64,000 nucleotides of DNA from Hydrocarboniclastica marina (GCF_004851605.1 NZ_CP031093.1:3658692-3722691), one strand, 5' to 3'; positions 28,321-38,803 are shown, counted from the stretch's first letter. The notes: generated by a model from the sequence alone, not told the origin. A program made the numbers and translations.

Positions 28321-30084
28321 TCAGTGCCCGCCCCTTCGCGCCGCAATTATGCGGTGCGGCCCTTCCAGATAGTCGAGCAGATCAGCCCAAGGCATCGGCC
28401 GCGCGTAATAATATCCCTGGATCTGATCGCACTTGAGAGCGCTCAGAAAAGCCAACTGACCCGCTGTTTCAACGCCTTCGGCAACAACCTTTTTACGCAG
28501 ACTGTGGGATAGGCTGATGATAGCGCTGACAATATGCTGGGCATCTTCGTCGCTCTCAACGCGCTGGACAAACGATTTGTCGATCTTAACAAGCGAAATG
28601 GGCAGGTTCTGCAGATGACTCAGGGATGAAAAGCCCGTCCCAAAGTCATCCAGAGCGAAGCTCAGCCCAAGACTGTGAAGCTCCCGCAGACAACGTTGGG
28701 CATAGTCCGGGTCGTGCATCATCGCGCTCTCGGTCAGCTCAAGTTCAAGCAGGCGGGTGTCGATATTGGCGTTGTATATAATACGGAACATCGTGTCCGT
28801 CATGCGCCGGTCGTGGAACTGGCGGAAGGACAGGTTGACGGCGAAGACCAGTTCGCTGTAGCCCAGCACAGCGGCTTCGCGCAGGCGCATGCAGGCCTGC
28901 TCGATGACCCAGTAACCAATCGGTACGATCAACCCGCTTCGCTCCGCCGCGGGGATAAACTCGTCCGGCGCAACCCGTCCACGCACAGGATGGTTCCAGC
29001 GCAGCAGGCATTCGACCCCAGCGACGCCCCGGCCATTTATCAACACCCGTGGCTGGAAATGAAGCTCAAGCTCGCCTTTTCGCAGCGCATCGCGCAGTTC
29101 GGCCTCAAGCTGAAGTTGCCGGCCGCCGGCCTGCGCGAAATGGCTGCTGAAATAACGATGGCTGGTACCCGTGTCCCGCTTGGCTTCGAACATGGCCCGG
29201 TTAGCGCAGCCGGTCAGGCCATCCACCGTAGCACCTGCTTCTGGATAGATCGCGATGCCGATGCTGACGGTGACCAGCAGGGCCCTGCCAGCTACTTCGA
29301 AGGGCGCATTCAACGCATCGGCCAACTTGATAACGAACTCATTGGTATCGAAGCCACTATCTATCGCTTCAACCACCACAGCGAGATCATCCCCGCCAAT
29401 GCGTATCAGCTGGCCCTTTTCCTGCAGGATCGTTTTAACCCGCTCTGCTAGAAGCGCAAGAATCTGGTCGCCGGCCTGGTAACCGAGGGCTTCGTTAAAA
29501 GCTCGAAAGTCGTCCACATTGACATGAAACAACGCGAGCCGCTGCTTGGCTTCATCACAGCGGCGCATCGCCCTTTCCAGGATGTCAAAAAACCGGGCCC
29601 GGTCGACGCCGGTGACAGACTGTGGATTTCTTACCGGACCGCTGCGCACCCGGTCTTCCGCCGGCCTGGCGAGCCAGACGCTACGGCAGGCTCGCACCAG
29701 GTTCCAGCCGGTGAGCCTCGTCCGGCAGAGATAGTCCGAGGCGCCCAGGGATTTCCAGAAAGCGACAGCTTCCTCCTCGGGCGCATCTCCCAGCACCAGG
29801 ATCGGCGAATCGCCCCCGGCACTTAGTAGAAGGTTGAGGAACAGCTCATGGGATGCGGGGTCGGTGAACGCGAAGGGCGCGTGCCAGATAACGAGATCAA
29901 AGACATTACGCTGCAGCAGATCTTCGCAGGCCTCCAGACGGTGGCAGCGACTTAGCTGAATATTCTCCTGCGTGCACCCGAAAAGCTCGCTCAGCCATTC
30001 GTAGTCCTCCTGTTGCTCAGTGAGAACCAGAACCTGGCGCAGACTATCGGGCCACTCCGCCTCGGTATCAACAGTTCCAGACAC
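28321..30084 (-). CDS. Pseudo-receiver / degenerate GGDEF / EAL protein
   Basis: Predicted cyclic-di-GMP protein of 587 residues. Residues 1-140 resemble a receiver but lack the acidic pair and the phospho-Asp (DLVIWHAPF). A GGDEF-type domain (about 160-320) has IGGDDLAVV in place of GGDEF, so cyclase activity is doubtful. The C-terminal EAL-type domain (about 330-580) reads ECLLRWNHP at the EAL position but keeps the NLS, DDFGTGFSSL, KIDKSFV and EGVET motifs, so phosphodiesterase activity is possible. No membrane segment. No paired kinase nearby. Confidence 0.88.
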   Translation of the reverse strand: MSGTVDTEAEWPDSLRQVLVLTEQQEDYEWLSELFGCTQENIQLSRCHRLEACEDLLQRNVFDLVIWHAPFAFTDPASHELFLNLLLSAGGDSPILVLGDAPEEEAVAFWKSLGASDYLCRTRLTGWNLVRACRSVWLARPAEDRVRSGPVRNPQSVTGVDRARFFDILERAMRRCDEAKQRLALFHVNVDDFRAFNEALGYQAGDQILALLAERVKTILQEKGQLIRIGGDDLAVVVEAIDSGFDTNEFVIKLADALNAPFEVAGRALLVTVSIGIAIYPEAGATVDGLTGCANRAMFEAKRDTGTSHRYFSSHFAQAGGRQLQLEAELRDALRKGELELHFQPRVLINGRGVAGVECLLRWNHPVRGRVAPDEFIPAAERSGLIVPIGYWVIEQACMRLREAAVLGYSELVFAVNLSFRQFHDRRMTDTMFRIIYNANIDTRLLELELTESAMMHDPDYAQRCLRELHSLGLSFALDDFGTGFSSLSHLQNLPISLVKIDKSFVQRVESDEDAQHIVSAIISLSHSLRKKVVAEGVETAGQLAFLSALKCDQIQGYYYARPMPWADLLDYLEGPHRIIAARRGGH

Positions 30085-30238
30085 GCTACGCTCCCTGCTT
30101 TTGCGGCTAATGATTTTGTTCTACAGCGTGACTAACGGTTTTGGCGTCCCTGTGGGAATACTGTAGCCCGGTAAAGCCTGCTCTGCCCATTGTAAATTTG
30201 ATAGAATGCTTGCCCATTGTCGCGAGCCCGTAGAGCCT

Positions 30239-32260
30239 GTGTCTGAATTAAACCCCCGCCAACGCGAAGCCGTCCGCTATATCGACGGCCCACTTCTGGT
30301 ACTGGCGGGCGCCGGTAGCGGCAAAACGAGCGTTATTACCCGGAAAATCGCTTACCTGATAGAGCAGAAAGGTATGCCGGCACGGCATATTGCCGCCGTC
30401 ACGTTCACCAATAAAGCCGCGCGGGAGATGAAGGAGCGGGTGGGTCGGCTGGTGCATCGCAGCCAGACCCGCGGACTGATTGTTTCGACCTTCCATAACC
30501 TGGGCCTGACGATCCTGCGCGACGAGCACGACCATATTGGCTATCACCCGGGCTTTTCCATCTTTGACGCGGAAGATGCGAAAGCGCTGCTGCGTGACCT
30601 GCTTCTGCAACAGGCGCCCGATAGTGGCGATGAAGTCGCTGATATCCAGATGACTTTGTCGAACTGGAAGAACGCGCTATGGCTGCCCCAGCAGGCACTC
30701 AGCCACGCCCGGGATGAGCGCGAACAGCGCTTCGCACTCATTTATCAGCAGTACGCCGAGTACCTCAAGGCTTACAATGCCCTCGATTTTGACGACCTGA
30801 TCCTGCTGCCCGTGCTGTTATTCCGGAACCATCCGGACGTGCTGGACAAGTGGCGGCGGCGAATCCGCTATCTGCTTGTGGACGAGTACCAGGACACGAA
30901 TATCAGCCAGTACGAGCTGGTCAAGCTGTTGGTGGCGGACCGCAGCGCTTTCACCGTGGTCGGTGATGACGACCAGTCGATCTACGCCTGGCGCGGCGCA
31001 CGGCCGGAGAACCTTAACCAGCTCAAGAGCGACTTCCCGAGCCTGAAGATCGTCAAGCTGGAACAGAACTACCGCTCTACCAGCCGCATACTCAAGGCGG
31101 CAAACACACTCATTGCCAACAACCCCCACCTGTTCGAGAAAGCATTATGGAGTGAGCTGGGTTACGGGGACCCCCTGCGAATTATCCGCACCCGTAATGA
31201 AGAGGCAGAAGTCGAGCGCGTAGCTACCGAGATTATCGACGCCAAGCTCAAACGGGGCCTGGCTTTTCAGGATTTTGCCGTGTTGTACCGCGGCAACCAT
31301 CAGGCCCGCCTACTGGAAGTCAAACTCCAGGCGTTTCGCATCCCCTACCGGATTTCAGGCGGCACCTCTTTTTTCTCGCGTAACGAGATAAAGGACGCGA
31401 TGGCCTATTTACGGTTGTTGATCAATCCCGACGACGATGTTGCCTTCTTTCGCGTCATCAATGTGCCTCGCCGTGAGATAGGCCCTAAAACGCTTGAACA
31501 GCTCTCGGCCTATGCTCGCCTGCGCAATATGAGCCTGATCCGGGCCCTCTCCGAAATGGGCGCGCAGAGCCATATCACCGAGCGGGCGCTGGCCAAACTG
31601 CAGCGCTTCGCCGACTGGTTGCAGCGCACCTGCGAGCGCCTCCATCAGGAAGATCCCATTCCGGTGATCAAGCAGGTCTTCACCGATATCGAGTACGAAG
31701 AGTGGCTCCATCAGAACTCCAACACGCCAGCACAGGCGCAGAAGCGCATGCAGAATGTCTGGCTACTGGTAGATTCGATCCAGAGCATGCTGGAATCGGA
31801 CAAGGGCACCGCTGACGAGATTGATATCGAAACCGCCATCAGCCGCCTGATTCTGCGGGACCTGCTGGAACAGCAGGAAGAGGAGGACGATAGCGATAAG
31901 GTCCAGCTGCTTACCCTGCACGCCTCCAAAGGCCTGGAATTTCCCCATGTATTCATAATGGGCCTGGAAGAGGAAATCCTTCCACACCGCTCCAGCATTG
32001 AAGAGAACAACATAGAGGAAGAGCGTCGGCTGATGTATGTGGGCATCACCCGCGCGCGCCAGACCCTGACCATGACCTATGCGGCGCACCGGAAGCAATA
32101 CGGCGAAAAGATCGAGACCATTCCCAGCCGTTTCCTGGACGAGTTGCCACAGGATGACCTTCAGTGGGAGGGCCAGGGAGAGAAGGATCCCGAGATCAAC
32201 CGCAGCAAAGGCAAGGCCACATTCTCAGCCTTGCTCGGTGACCTGCAGGACAACACCTGA
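30239..32260 (+). CDS. rep: ATP-dependent DNA helicase Rep
   Basis: UvrD-family 3'-5' helicase that helps forks pass bound proteins. The GTG at 30239 gives 673 residues, exactly the length of E. coli Rep; an in-frame ATG at 30206 adds 11. Walker A LAGAGSGKTS, motif II LLVDEYQDTN, motif III GDDDQSIYAWRGA and motif VI VGITRARQTL are present. The C-terminus ends in a variable tail. Single gene, converging on yhbY. Confidence 0.95.
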   Translation: MSELNPRQREAVRYIDGPLLVLAGAGSGKTSVITRKIAYLIEQKGMPARHIAAVTFTNKAAREMKERVGRLVHRSQTRGLIVSTFHNLGLTILRDEHDHIGYHPGFSIFDAEDAKALLRDLLLQQAPDSGDEVADIQMTLSNWKNALWLPQQALSHARDEREQRFALIYQQYAEYLKAYNALDFDDLILLPVLLFRNHPDVLDKWRRRIRYLLVDEYQDTNISQYELVKLLVADRSAFTVVGDDDQSIYAWRGARPENLNQLKSDFPSLKIVKLEQNYRSTSRILKAANTLIANNPHLFEKALWSELGYGDPLRIIRTRNEEAEVERVATEIIDAKLKRGLAFQDFAVLYRGNHQARLLEVKLQAFRIPYRISGGTSFFSRNEIKDAMAYLRLLINPDDDVAFFRVINVPRREIGPKTLEQLSAYARLRNMSLIRALSEMGAQSHITERALAKLQRFADWLQRTCERLHQEDPIPVIKQVFTDIEYEEWLHQNSNTPAQAQKRMQNVWLLVDSIQSMLESDKGTADEIDIETAISRLILRDLLEQQEEEDDSDKVQLLTLHASKGLEFPHVFIMGLEEEILPHRSSIEENNIEEERRLMYVGITRARQTLTMTYAAHRKQYGEKIETIPSRFLDELPQDDLQWEGQGEKDPEINRSKGKATFSALLGDLQDNT

Positions 32261-32315
32261 CTTACCCACAACATGTGAAGCCGTATCTGGTGCTGCCAGC
32301 GATGGGTAGAGGTAC

Positions 32316-32633
32316 TCAGGCCTGGCCGGCGGCCCGGGACAGGTTCGACAGTTTGGGGTTGGGTTTGCGGCTGCGTCGCAGCAGGACGGCAACCCGGCCG
32401 ATCAGCTGTACCAACTCCGCGCCGGTGGCCTGGCATAGGGCATCAGCCTGTTCCGTACGCGCTTCTTTCTCGCCCCCGGCGACCTTGACCTTGATCAGCT
32501 CGTGGTCGTTCAGAGCCCGCTCGATTTCGTCCCGCACGCCTTCACTCAGGCCTTTGTCTCCCAGGGTGACTACGGGCTTGAGGTGATGCGCAATAGCGCG
32601 GTATTCGCGGCGTTGGGCCGAGGAAAGACTCAT
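32316..32633 (-). CDS. yhbY: YhbY, CRM-domain RNA-binding protein
   Basis: Small CRS1-YhbY (CRM) domain protein that associates with pre-50S ribosomal particles. 105 residues with the family segments LKPVVTLGDKGLSEGV, LNDHELIKVKV and GRVAVLLRRS. In many gammaproteobacteria it stands divergent to rlmE-ftsH; here it faces only a broken rlmE. Confidence 0.95.
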   Translation of the reverse strand: MSLSSAQRREYRAIAHHLKPVVTLGDKGLSEGVRDEIERALNDHELIKVKVAGGEKEARTEQADALCQATGAELVQLIGRVAVLLRRSRKPNPKLSNLSRAAGQA

Positions 32634-33203
32634 AATGGATGTACTCGATCAGAACGATAGGAATAATTGGAAACGCAGACCCAGCTTCGTTGCCGTATAA
32701 TGACTATATTGTATCAGGCGAACCGCCTTAGAGGCCTAAGGGATTGTATCAGGCGCACAGCCCCAGGGTGAATCCGCGTTACGCTCAACGGCACAGGTGC
32801 GCGCACCAGAATCGTTTGAATAGGCTGGCACCGGATTTCTGACACAAGGTCCGCCGGGTCACAGCGGCTGACATTGCAATCTGTGATCTGGCCCCAACTA
32901 TGAAAGGGCGGGCTTCTGCAGACCTGGCTCCGTCGAGGACCTTGCTGGAGTCGTCACGCTGGCATTGCCCTGCTGGAACTTGCTATGGAATTTGCGGTCA
33001 ACGTACGCAAGCCCGGCGACACTGTTCTGACCAACGTCATTCCACAGATCGTCAGCAAAGCCTGATATTCTGAGCACATGAAAACCGGGACATATTGTTC
33101 CGAAGCGTTAATCGGGCGACTGGCTGGCACCGGTCGGTTTGATGTATGGTTCTCACGAGGTGTGTCGCATCGGCGGCCACTGATCATTCACAGGTAGGTC
33201 ACC
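32634..33203. other. Region where rlmE is expected
   Basis: 570 bases between yhbY and ftsH hold no intact gene. The right half has an rlmE remnant. The left half has a 13-base direct repeat, ATTGTATCAGGCG at 32708-32720 and 32743-32755, separated by 22 bases that include CCTTAG/CTAAGG. No ftsH promoter could be assigned with confidence. Confidence 0.6.
32843..33065 (+). pseudogene. rlmE: Remnant of rlmE (23S rRNA 2'-O-methyltransferase)
   Basis: RlmE/FtsJ methylates U2552 of 23S rRNA and is normally encoded here, divergent from yhbY and before ftsH. One frame from 32843 reads ADIAICDLAPTMKGRASADL, close to the family stretch around the catalytic Asp, SDMAPNMSG...AVD. A second frame from 32961 reads GIALLELAMEFAVNVRKPGD, close to the family ELALD...LKPGG stretch. 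The frames differ, so at least one frameshift lies between. The N-terminal half, including the SAM-binding site and the first catalytic Lys, is not recognisable, and the sequence stops at 33065 without the VKVFQG catalytic Lys. The match is by eye. Confidence 0.72.
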
Positions 33204-35165
33204 TTGAACGATATGGCAAAAAATCTGGTTCTCTGGCTCATCATAGCCGCCGTGCTGCTGATGGTTTTTCAAAACTTCAGCCCCACCACACCTGAACGCC
33301 AGGTCAGTTACTCCGAATTTGTGCAGATGGTACAGGACGGCCAGGTCAAGGCTGTGACCATCGACGGGCTGACCATAGAGGGCGAGCGGGCCGATAACAT
33401 CAGGTTCGAGACCACGCGTCCGCCGGTGCCCGACAGCAAGCTGATGGACGACCTGTTGGCCAATGACGTGACCGTCGTCGGCAAGGAACCAGAGCGCCAG
33501 AGCATTTGGACCCAGCTGCTGGTAGCCTCCTTCCCGATCCTGATTATCATCGCGATCTTCATGTTCTTCATGCGGCAGATGCAGGGCGGCGGTGGCGGCA
33601 AAGGCCCCATGTCGTTCGGCAAGAGCAAGGCCCGCCTGATGAGCGAGGACCAGATCAAGACCACCTTTAATGACGTAGCCGGTGTCGACGAAGCCAAGGA
33701 AGACGTTAAGGAACTGGTCGATTTCCTCAAGGACCCCAGTAAGTTCCAGCGCCTGGGTGGCCGCATTCCGCGCGGCGTCCTCATGGTCGGCCCACCCGGT
33801 ACCGGTAAGACGCTGCTGGCCAAAGCCATTGCCGGCGAAGCCAAGGTGCCTTTCTTCTCGATTTCCGGTTCCGACTTCGTTGAAATGTTTGTCGGGGTGG
33901 GCGCGTCACGCGTCCGGGATATGTTCGAGCAGGCCAAGAAGCAGAGCCCCTGCATTATCTTTATCGACGAGATTGATGCCGTAGGCCGTCACCGCGGCGC
34001 AGGCATGGGCGGCGGGCACGACGAGCGCGAGCAGACACTCAACCAGCTTCTGGTCGAGATGGACGGCTTTGAAGGCAATGAAGGCGTTATTGTCATCGCC
34101 GCCACCAACCGGCCCGACGTTCTTGACCCCGCACTGCTGCGCCCCGGCCGGTTTGACCGACAGGTTGTGGTTAACCTGCCTGACATTATCGGCCGCGAGC
34201 ACATCCTGAAAGTACACCTTGGCAAGGTCCCTCTGGCCGAAGACGTGGTGCCGCAGGTGATTGCGCGGGGCACGCCCGGCTTCTCGGGCGCCGATCTGGC
34301 CAACCTGGTTAACGAAGCGGCCCTGTTTGCGGCGCGTCGGAACCAGCGCCTTGTCACCATGCAGGAGCTGGAGCTGGCCAAAGACAAGATCATGATGGGC
34401 GCCGAGCGCAAGTCCATGGTGATGAACGAAAAAGAAAAGAGGAACACCGCTTACCACGAGTCCGGCCACGCGATAATCGGGCGACTGATGCCCGAGCACG
34501 ACCCGGTCTACAAAGTAAGCATTATCCCACGCGGTCGGGCTCTGGGTGTGACGATGTTCCTGCCGGAGGAAGACCGTTACAGCCACAGCAAGCGCTTCCT
34601 CATCGGCCAGATCTGTAGTTTGTTCGGCGGTCGCATCGCTGAAGAGCTGACCCTGGGTCATGATGGCGTGACGACCGGGGCATCGAACGATATCAAACGA
34701 GCCACCGAACTGGCGCGTAACATGGTCACCAAGTGGGGCCTGTCAGACAAACTCGGCCCCCTCATGTATGACGGCGAATCAGAAGAACCTTTCCTCGGAC
34801 GCCAGGCGGGGCAGGGCCAGCGCCAGTACAGCCCGGAAACCGCACAGCGTATTGATGAGGAAGTTCGCAGCATAATCGATCAGTGCTACGAGACCGCACA
34901 CCGGTTGCTGACCGAAAATATGGACAAGCTGCATGTGATGGCCGAAGCGCTCATGAACTTCGAGACGATCGACGCCAAACAGATCGACGACATCATGGCT
35001 GGAAAGGAGCCCCGTACGCCGGACAACTGGAATGACCGCGATGGCAGCGGTGGTGCCAAGGCGACCCGCGACATGAACGATGCAGATCAGGTTGAGCCCG
35101 ATGAGGGCGATAAAGACCGCCCCCGCCCCGACAGTGGCGTGGGAAGGCCCGCCGGGGAGCATTAA
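33204..35165 (+). CDS. ftsH: ATP-dependent zinc metalloprotease FtsH
   Basis: Membrane-anchored AAA+ protease for membrane and regulatory proteins such as LpxC and sigma-32. 653 residues. Two membrane helices (about 9-24 and 100-122) flank a periplasmic domain; the AAA module has Walker [14 protein letters not shown], Walker [12 protein letters not shown] and SRH region; the protease site is HESGH. The tail is acidic. TTG at 33204 is spaced well after AGGTAGGT; ATG at 33213 (MAKNLVLW) is the alternative and equals the E. coli start. First gene of ftsH-folP-glmM. Confidence 0.97.
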   Translation: MNDMAKNLVLWLIIAAVLLMVFQNFSPTTPERQVSYSEFVQMVQDGQVKAVTIDGLTIEGERADNIRFETTRPPVPDSKLMDDLLANDVTVVGKEPERQSIWTQLLVASFPILIIIAIFMFFMRQMQGGGGGKGPMSFGKSKARLMSEDQIKTTFNDVAGVDEAKEDVKELVDFLKDPSKFQRLGGRIPRGVLMVGPPGTGKTLLAKAIAGEAKVPFFSISGSDFVEMFVGVGASRVRDMFEQAKKQSPCIIFIDEIDAVGRHRGAGMGGGHDEREQTLNQLLVEMDGFEGNEGVIVIAATNRPDVLDPALLRPGRFDRQVVVNLPDIIGREHILKVHLGKVPLAEDVVPQVIARGTPGFSGADLANLVNEAALFAARRNQRLVTMQELELAKDKIMMGAERKSMVMNEKEKRNTAYHESGHAIIGRLMPEHDPVYKVSIIPRGRALGVTMFLPEEDRYSHSKRFLIGQICSLFGGRIAEELTLGHDGVTTGASNDIKRATELARNMVTKWGLSDKLGPLMYDGESEEPFLGRQAGQGQRQYSPETAQRIDEEVRSIIDQCYETAHRLLTENMDKLHVMAEALMNFETIDAKQIDDIMAGKEPRTPDNWNDRDGSGGAKATRDMNDADQVEPDEGDKDRPRPDSGVGRPAGEH

Positions 35166-35178
35166 ACGGCTCCCAGCT

Positions 35179-35213
35179 ACGCCGCCGCCGGACTCCGGAC
35201 GGCGGCGTTTTTT
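35179..35213 (+). terminator. Intrinsic terminator after ftsH
   Basis: ACGCCGCC pairs with GGCGGCGT; a CCGG/CCGG pairing extends the loop. It is followed by six T residues, a good intrinsic terminator. Confidence 0.8.
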
Positions 35214-35317
35214 ATGGCGGTATGGCCAAAGGTTTTACGGCACTTTAACACCGCCCGCTGCCCTGCCCCCCTCGCTTATGGCAAGATAGCCTCCACCAGA
35301 AGGTAATCAGGTTATCC

Positions 35318-36151
35318 ATGCAGATGCAGTTTGCCAGCCACAGCCTTGACCTTTCCCGGCCTCAGGTAATGGGCATTCTCAACGTGACGCCGGACTCCTT
35401 TTCCGATGGCGGCCGCTACAACAGCCTGGACAGTGCGCTTGCCCATGCCGAGCGCATGATGTCGGCTGGAGCGACGTTTATCGACATTGGCGGCGAGTCC
35501 ACCCGACCCGGCGCCGACCCCGTCTCCACCGAGCAGGAGCTGAATCGTGTCTGCCCGGTAGTAGAGGCCATCCGAAAAAATCTCGATGTGGTTGTCTCCG
35601 TCGACACCAGCACGCCTGAAGTCATGCGCGAGACCGCACGTCTTGGGGCGGGCATGATCAACGATGTGCGCGGACTGCAGCGGGATGGCGCCGTTAAAGC
35701 TGCGGCGGATACAGGACTACCTGTTTGCATCATGCATATGCAGGGCCAGCCAAAAACGATGCAGACTGCGCCTTCCTACGATGATCCGGTCCAGGATGTC
35801 CTGAATTTCCTGAAAGAGCGTATAGCCGTCGTGGAGGAGGCTGGTATTCCTCGCAGCCGGCTTATTCTTGACCCCGGTTTTGGCTTTGGAAAGTCTTTGG
35901 TTCACAACCTGACCCTGCTCGCCAGTCTCAGGCATTTCCTCGATCAGAAATTGCCGGTTCTGATCGGCGTATCGAGAAAGTCCATGCTGGGCGAGATCAC
36001 CGGCCGCGGCGTGGACGAGCGCTGCGCCGCCAGTATCGCAGCAGCCACGCTGGCCGCCTGGCAAGGGGCACAGATTTTTCGGGTTCATGATGTCGCGGAA
36101 ACCGTTGATGCGCTAAAAGTAGTCGCAGCTCTTAAAGGAATAGAAAAATGA
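35318..36151 (+). CDS. folP: Dihydropteroate synthase
   Basis: Joins 4-aminobenzoate and the pterin diphosphate in folate synthesis; the target of sulphonamides. 277 residues. Typical segments are [41 protein letters not shown] and [11 protein letters not shown]. It overlaps glmM by four bases. It is separated from ftsH by a terminator, so it may have its own promoter. Confidence 0.96.
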   Translation: MQMQFASHSLDLSRPQVMGILNVTPDSFSDGGRYNSLDSALAHAERMMSAGATFIDIGGESTRPGADPVSTEQELNRVCPVVEAIRKNLDVVVSVDTSTPEVMRETARLGAGMINDVRGLQRDGAVKAAADTGLPVCIMHMQGQPKTMQTAPSYDDPVQDVLNFLKERIAVVEEAGIPRSRLILDPGFGFGKSLVHNLTLLASLRHFLDQKLPVLIGVSRKSMLGEITGRGVDERCAASIAAATLAAWQGAQIFRVHDVAETVDALKVVAALKGIEK

Positions 36152-37494
36152 CAGCACGCAAACATTTTGGCACAGACGGCATTCGTGGCAGGGTCGGCGA
36201 AGCGCCGGTCACCCCGGACTTCATGCTGAAGCTGGGGTGGGCTGCAGGCCAGGTATTCAAACGTTCGGGCCAGCGCAACAAGATCGTGATTGGAAAAGAC
36301 ACCCGCTTGTCGGGCTACATGTTTGAGTCCGCCCTGGAAGCCGGCCTGTCAGCAGCCGGGGTCGACGTGAACCTGCTGGGCCCGATGCCCACTCCGGCGA
36401 TCGCTTACCTCACGCGGACATTTCGCGCCTCAGCGGGGATTGTGATCAGCGCGTCACACAACCCCCATTACGACAACGGCATCAAGTTTTTCTCAGGTGC
36501 CGGCGAAAAGCTCGACGATGCCCTTGAAATCCAAATCGAAGAGTGGCTCGACAAGGACCTCAAAGTGGTCGACTCCGCCCAGCTCGGCAAAGCGTTTCGC
36601 ATTGACGACGCCGCCGGCCGGTACATCGAGTTCTGCAAGGGCACAATCCCCTCCAACTGCACACTTGACGGTCTCCATCTGGTACTGGACTGCGCCCATG
36701 GCGCCACCTATCACGTCGCGCCCAATGTATTCCGGGAACTCGGCGCCAAGGTCACCACGATCGGCAGCACGCCCGACGGCCTGAACATCAACCTGGAGCG
36801 CGGGTCCACCCATCTTGATGCGCTGACCGCCAAGGTACAGGAGCTGGGCGCCGACATGGGCATCGCCTTTGATGGAGACGGCGACCGCGTCATGATGGTC
36901 GACCACAACGGTGAGACCGTCGACGGTGACGAACTCCTCTACGTCATCGCCAGCCAGCGGCATGCACACGATCGCCTTAACGGTGGCGTGGTGGGCACAC
37001 TGATGACGAACCTCGGTGCCGAATTAGCGTTTAAGGCCCTGGGCATCCCCTTCGAGCGCGCCAAGGTCGGTGACCGCTACGTCATGGAGATCCTCAACCG
37101 TAACGGCTGGCACCTCGGCGGCGAAGGCTCAGGCCATATCGTCTGCAGAGACTGCACCACAACAGGAGATGGCATTGTGTCTGCGCTTCAGGTGCTTTAT
37201 GCCATCTCGCAATCAGGGCGAACGCTTGCCGAGCTTCGCGCCGGCATGACCAAGCTTCCGCAGATCATGATCAACGTAAAGGTTTCCACCCGGTTTGATC
37301 CGCTTGCCATCAGCGAGGTCAGCCGCGCCGTAGACGCTGCCGAAACCAGGATGGCGGGAAAAGGGCGCGTACTGTTGCGGGCTTCCGGCACCGAGCCGCT
37401 GATCCGGGTGATGGTCGAAGGCGAAAATACTGAACTGGTCAACACGATCGCCCGGGAACTGGCCGACATCGTGCAGGCCCAGGCACCACAGTAA
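36148..37494 (+). CDS. glmM: Phosphoglucosamine mutase
   Basis: Converts glucosamine-6-phosphate to glucosamine-1-phosphate for peptidoglycan and LPS. 448 residues. The start [11 protein letters not shown], the phosphoserine loop SASHNP with S103, the metal site DGDGDR and the C-terminal [13 protein letters not shown] are all present. ATG at 36148 overlaps the folP stop. Confidence 0.97.
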   Translation: MTARKHFGTDGIRGRVGEAPVTPDFMLKLGWAAGQVFKRSGQRNKIVIGKDTRLSGYMFESALEAGLSAAGVDVNLLGPMPTPAIAYLTRTFRASAGIVISASHNPHYDNGIKFFSGAGEKLDDALEIQIEEWLDKDLKVVDSAQLGKAFRIDDAAGRYIEFCKGTIPSNCTLDGLHLVLDCAHGATYHVAPNVFRELGAKVTTIGSTPDGLNINLERGSTHLDALTAKVQELGADMGIAFDGDGDRVMMVDHNGETVDGDELLYVIASQRHAHDRLNGGVVGTLMTNLGAELAFKALGIPFERAKVGDRYVMEILNRNGWHLGGEGSGHIVCRDCTTTGDGIVSALQVLYAISQSGRTLAELRAGMTKLPQIMINVKVSTRFDPLAISEVSRAVDAAETRMAGKGRVLLRASGTEPLIRVMVEGENTELVNTIARELADIVQAQAPQ

Positions 37495-37529
37495 GCGGGT
37501 CAAGGCCCTGCAAGTTCAGGAATACGCCA

Positions 37530-37563
37530 ACTTGTTGTACAACTTCAACAAGTCCGGTATAGT
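37530..37563 (+). promoter_or_regulatory. tpiA promoter overlapped by a palindrome
   Basis: TTGTAC (37535-37540) and TATAGT (37558-37563) stand 17 bases apart, a good sigma-70 promoter. ACTTGTTG (37530-37537) and CAACAAGT (37546-37553), separated by 8 bases, form an inverted repeat across the -35 and spacer, the right place for a repressor site. Confidence 0.6.
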
Positions 37564-37593
37564 TCCGCCTCCCTGGAATTCGGGATGTTGTAA

Positions 37594-38367
37594 ATGCGAC
37601 AGCACAGACAACGGATCGTAGCGGGCAACTGGAAGATGCATGGCAGTCGCAGCTTCGTCAGCGAGTATGTCCCTGCCCTTCTGGGCAAGCTCGATACACT
37701 GGATGCCGATACACGAGTCGTGTTGATTCCCCCTTCAATTTATATAGGGGAAGTCCGGGCTCAGGTACAGAATCGCGCAACGCAGCAGCCACGAATTACC
37801 TGGGGCGCGCAGAACGTATCAGCGGAAGCTGAAGGTGCCTTTACCGGCGAGATCGCTGCGGAAATGGCGCGGGATCAGGGATGCGACTACTGCATAGTCG
37901 GACACTCTGAACGTCGGCACCTTTTTGCCGAAACCGATGAGGTTGTTGCAGCCAAAGTCGAACAGATTGTGGCGCATGGCCTGACAGCCATTGTCTGTGT
38001 CGGCGAGACACTGTCCCAAAGACAGGCCGGTCAAGCCGAGCAGGTCGTAGCCAGGCAGGTTGAGGCATGCCTCGCAAAAGTGCCAGGCAACAGCTGGGAC
38101 AAGATCGTTTTGGCTTACGAGCCTGTCTGGGCGATTGGCACTGGGAAGACCGCTTCCGCGGGGGATGCTCAGGCGATACATGCCAGCATCCGCAAGGTAC
38201 TTGAAAACATGCAGGCACCGGCGCAGACTATTCCGCTTCTTTACGGCGGCAGCGTGAAACCGGATAATGCCGAAGAATTGTTTGCCCAGCCCGATATTGA
38301 CGGCGGACTTGTAGGCGGTGCATCACTTGATGCCGAGTCTTTCTCCGCGATATGCCGGGCCTGTTAA
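37594..38367 (+). CDS. tpiA: Triosephosphate isomerase
   Basis: Interconverts dihydroxyacetone phosphate and glyceraldehyde 3-phosphate. 257 residues, slightly longer than the usual 250. Substrate lysine in GNWKMHG, catalytic His in GHSERR, catalytic Glu in AYEPVWAIGTG, and the phosphate loop GGSVKPDN are present. Followed closely by secG, as in other gammaproteobacteria. Confidence 0.97.
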   Translation: MRQHRQRIVAGNWKMHGSRSFVSEYVPALLGKLDTLDADTRVVLIPPSIYIGEVRAQVQNRATQQPRITWGAQNVSAEAEGAFTGEIAAEMARDQGCDYCIVGHSERRHLFAETDEVVAAKVEQIVAHGLTAIVCVGETLSQRQAGQAEQVVARQVEACLAKVPGNSWDKIVLAYEPVWAIGTGKTASAGDAQAIHASIRKVLENMQAPAQTIPLLYGGSVKPDNAEELFAQPDIDGGLVGGASLDAESFSAICRAC

Positions 38368-38377
38368 GAGACGCACT

Positions 38378-38803
38378 ATGCAGTGGCTTGAAACACTTGT
38401 TATTGCCTCCCACGTGGTTGTTGCCGTGGGCCTGGTCGCAATCATCCTGATGCAGCGCGGTAAAGGCGCTGACATGGGTGCGGCTTTTGGTGGCGGCGCA
38501 TCGCAGACTGTTTTCGGCAGTCAGGGTAGCGGCAACTTCCTGACCAAGATGACCACTGTTCTGGGTATTCTGTTTTTTGTTACCAGTTTTTCGCTGGCTG
38601 TATTTGCAAAACAGAAAGCAGAAGTTGCAGAATTCCAGGGTATACCCACGGTCCAGCAAGCGCCTCAGAACAACGCGGCTGAAGAGCGCGGAACGTCCGG
38701 AGCACAGGTTCAGTCTGACAGCGAGTCGACAGACGGCGCAGCAGATATCGAAAGCGAAAATGGCGAGGGCGCGCAAGACGACGCGCTGCCGGAGCTACAG
38801 TGA
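38378..38803 (+). CDS. secG: Protein-export membrane protein SecG
   Basis: Non-essential SecYEG translocon subunit. 141 residues with two membrane helices (about 3-22 and 52-72) and the family motif LMQRGKGADMGAAFGGGASQTVFGS. The C-terminal ~60 residues form an acidic, Gln/Ser/Asp-rich tail. ATG at 38378 is used; an upstream in-frame ATG at 38318 lies in tpiA. Confidence 0.95.
   Translation: MQWLETLVIASHVVVAVGLVAIILMQRGKGADMGAAFGGGASQTVFGSQGSGNFLTKMTTVLGILFFVTSFSLAVFAKQKAEVAEFQGIPTVQQAPQNNAAEERGTSGAQVQSDSESTDGAADIESENGEGAQDDALPELQ

Noticed and set aside
33066-33203. Possible sigma-32 promoter for ftsH
   Set aside because: No pair of hexamers with proper spacing stood out.
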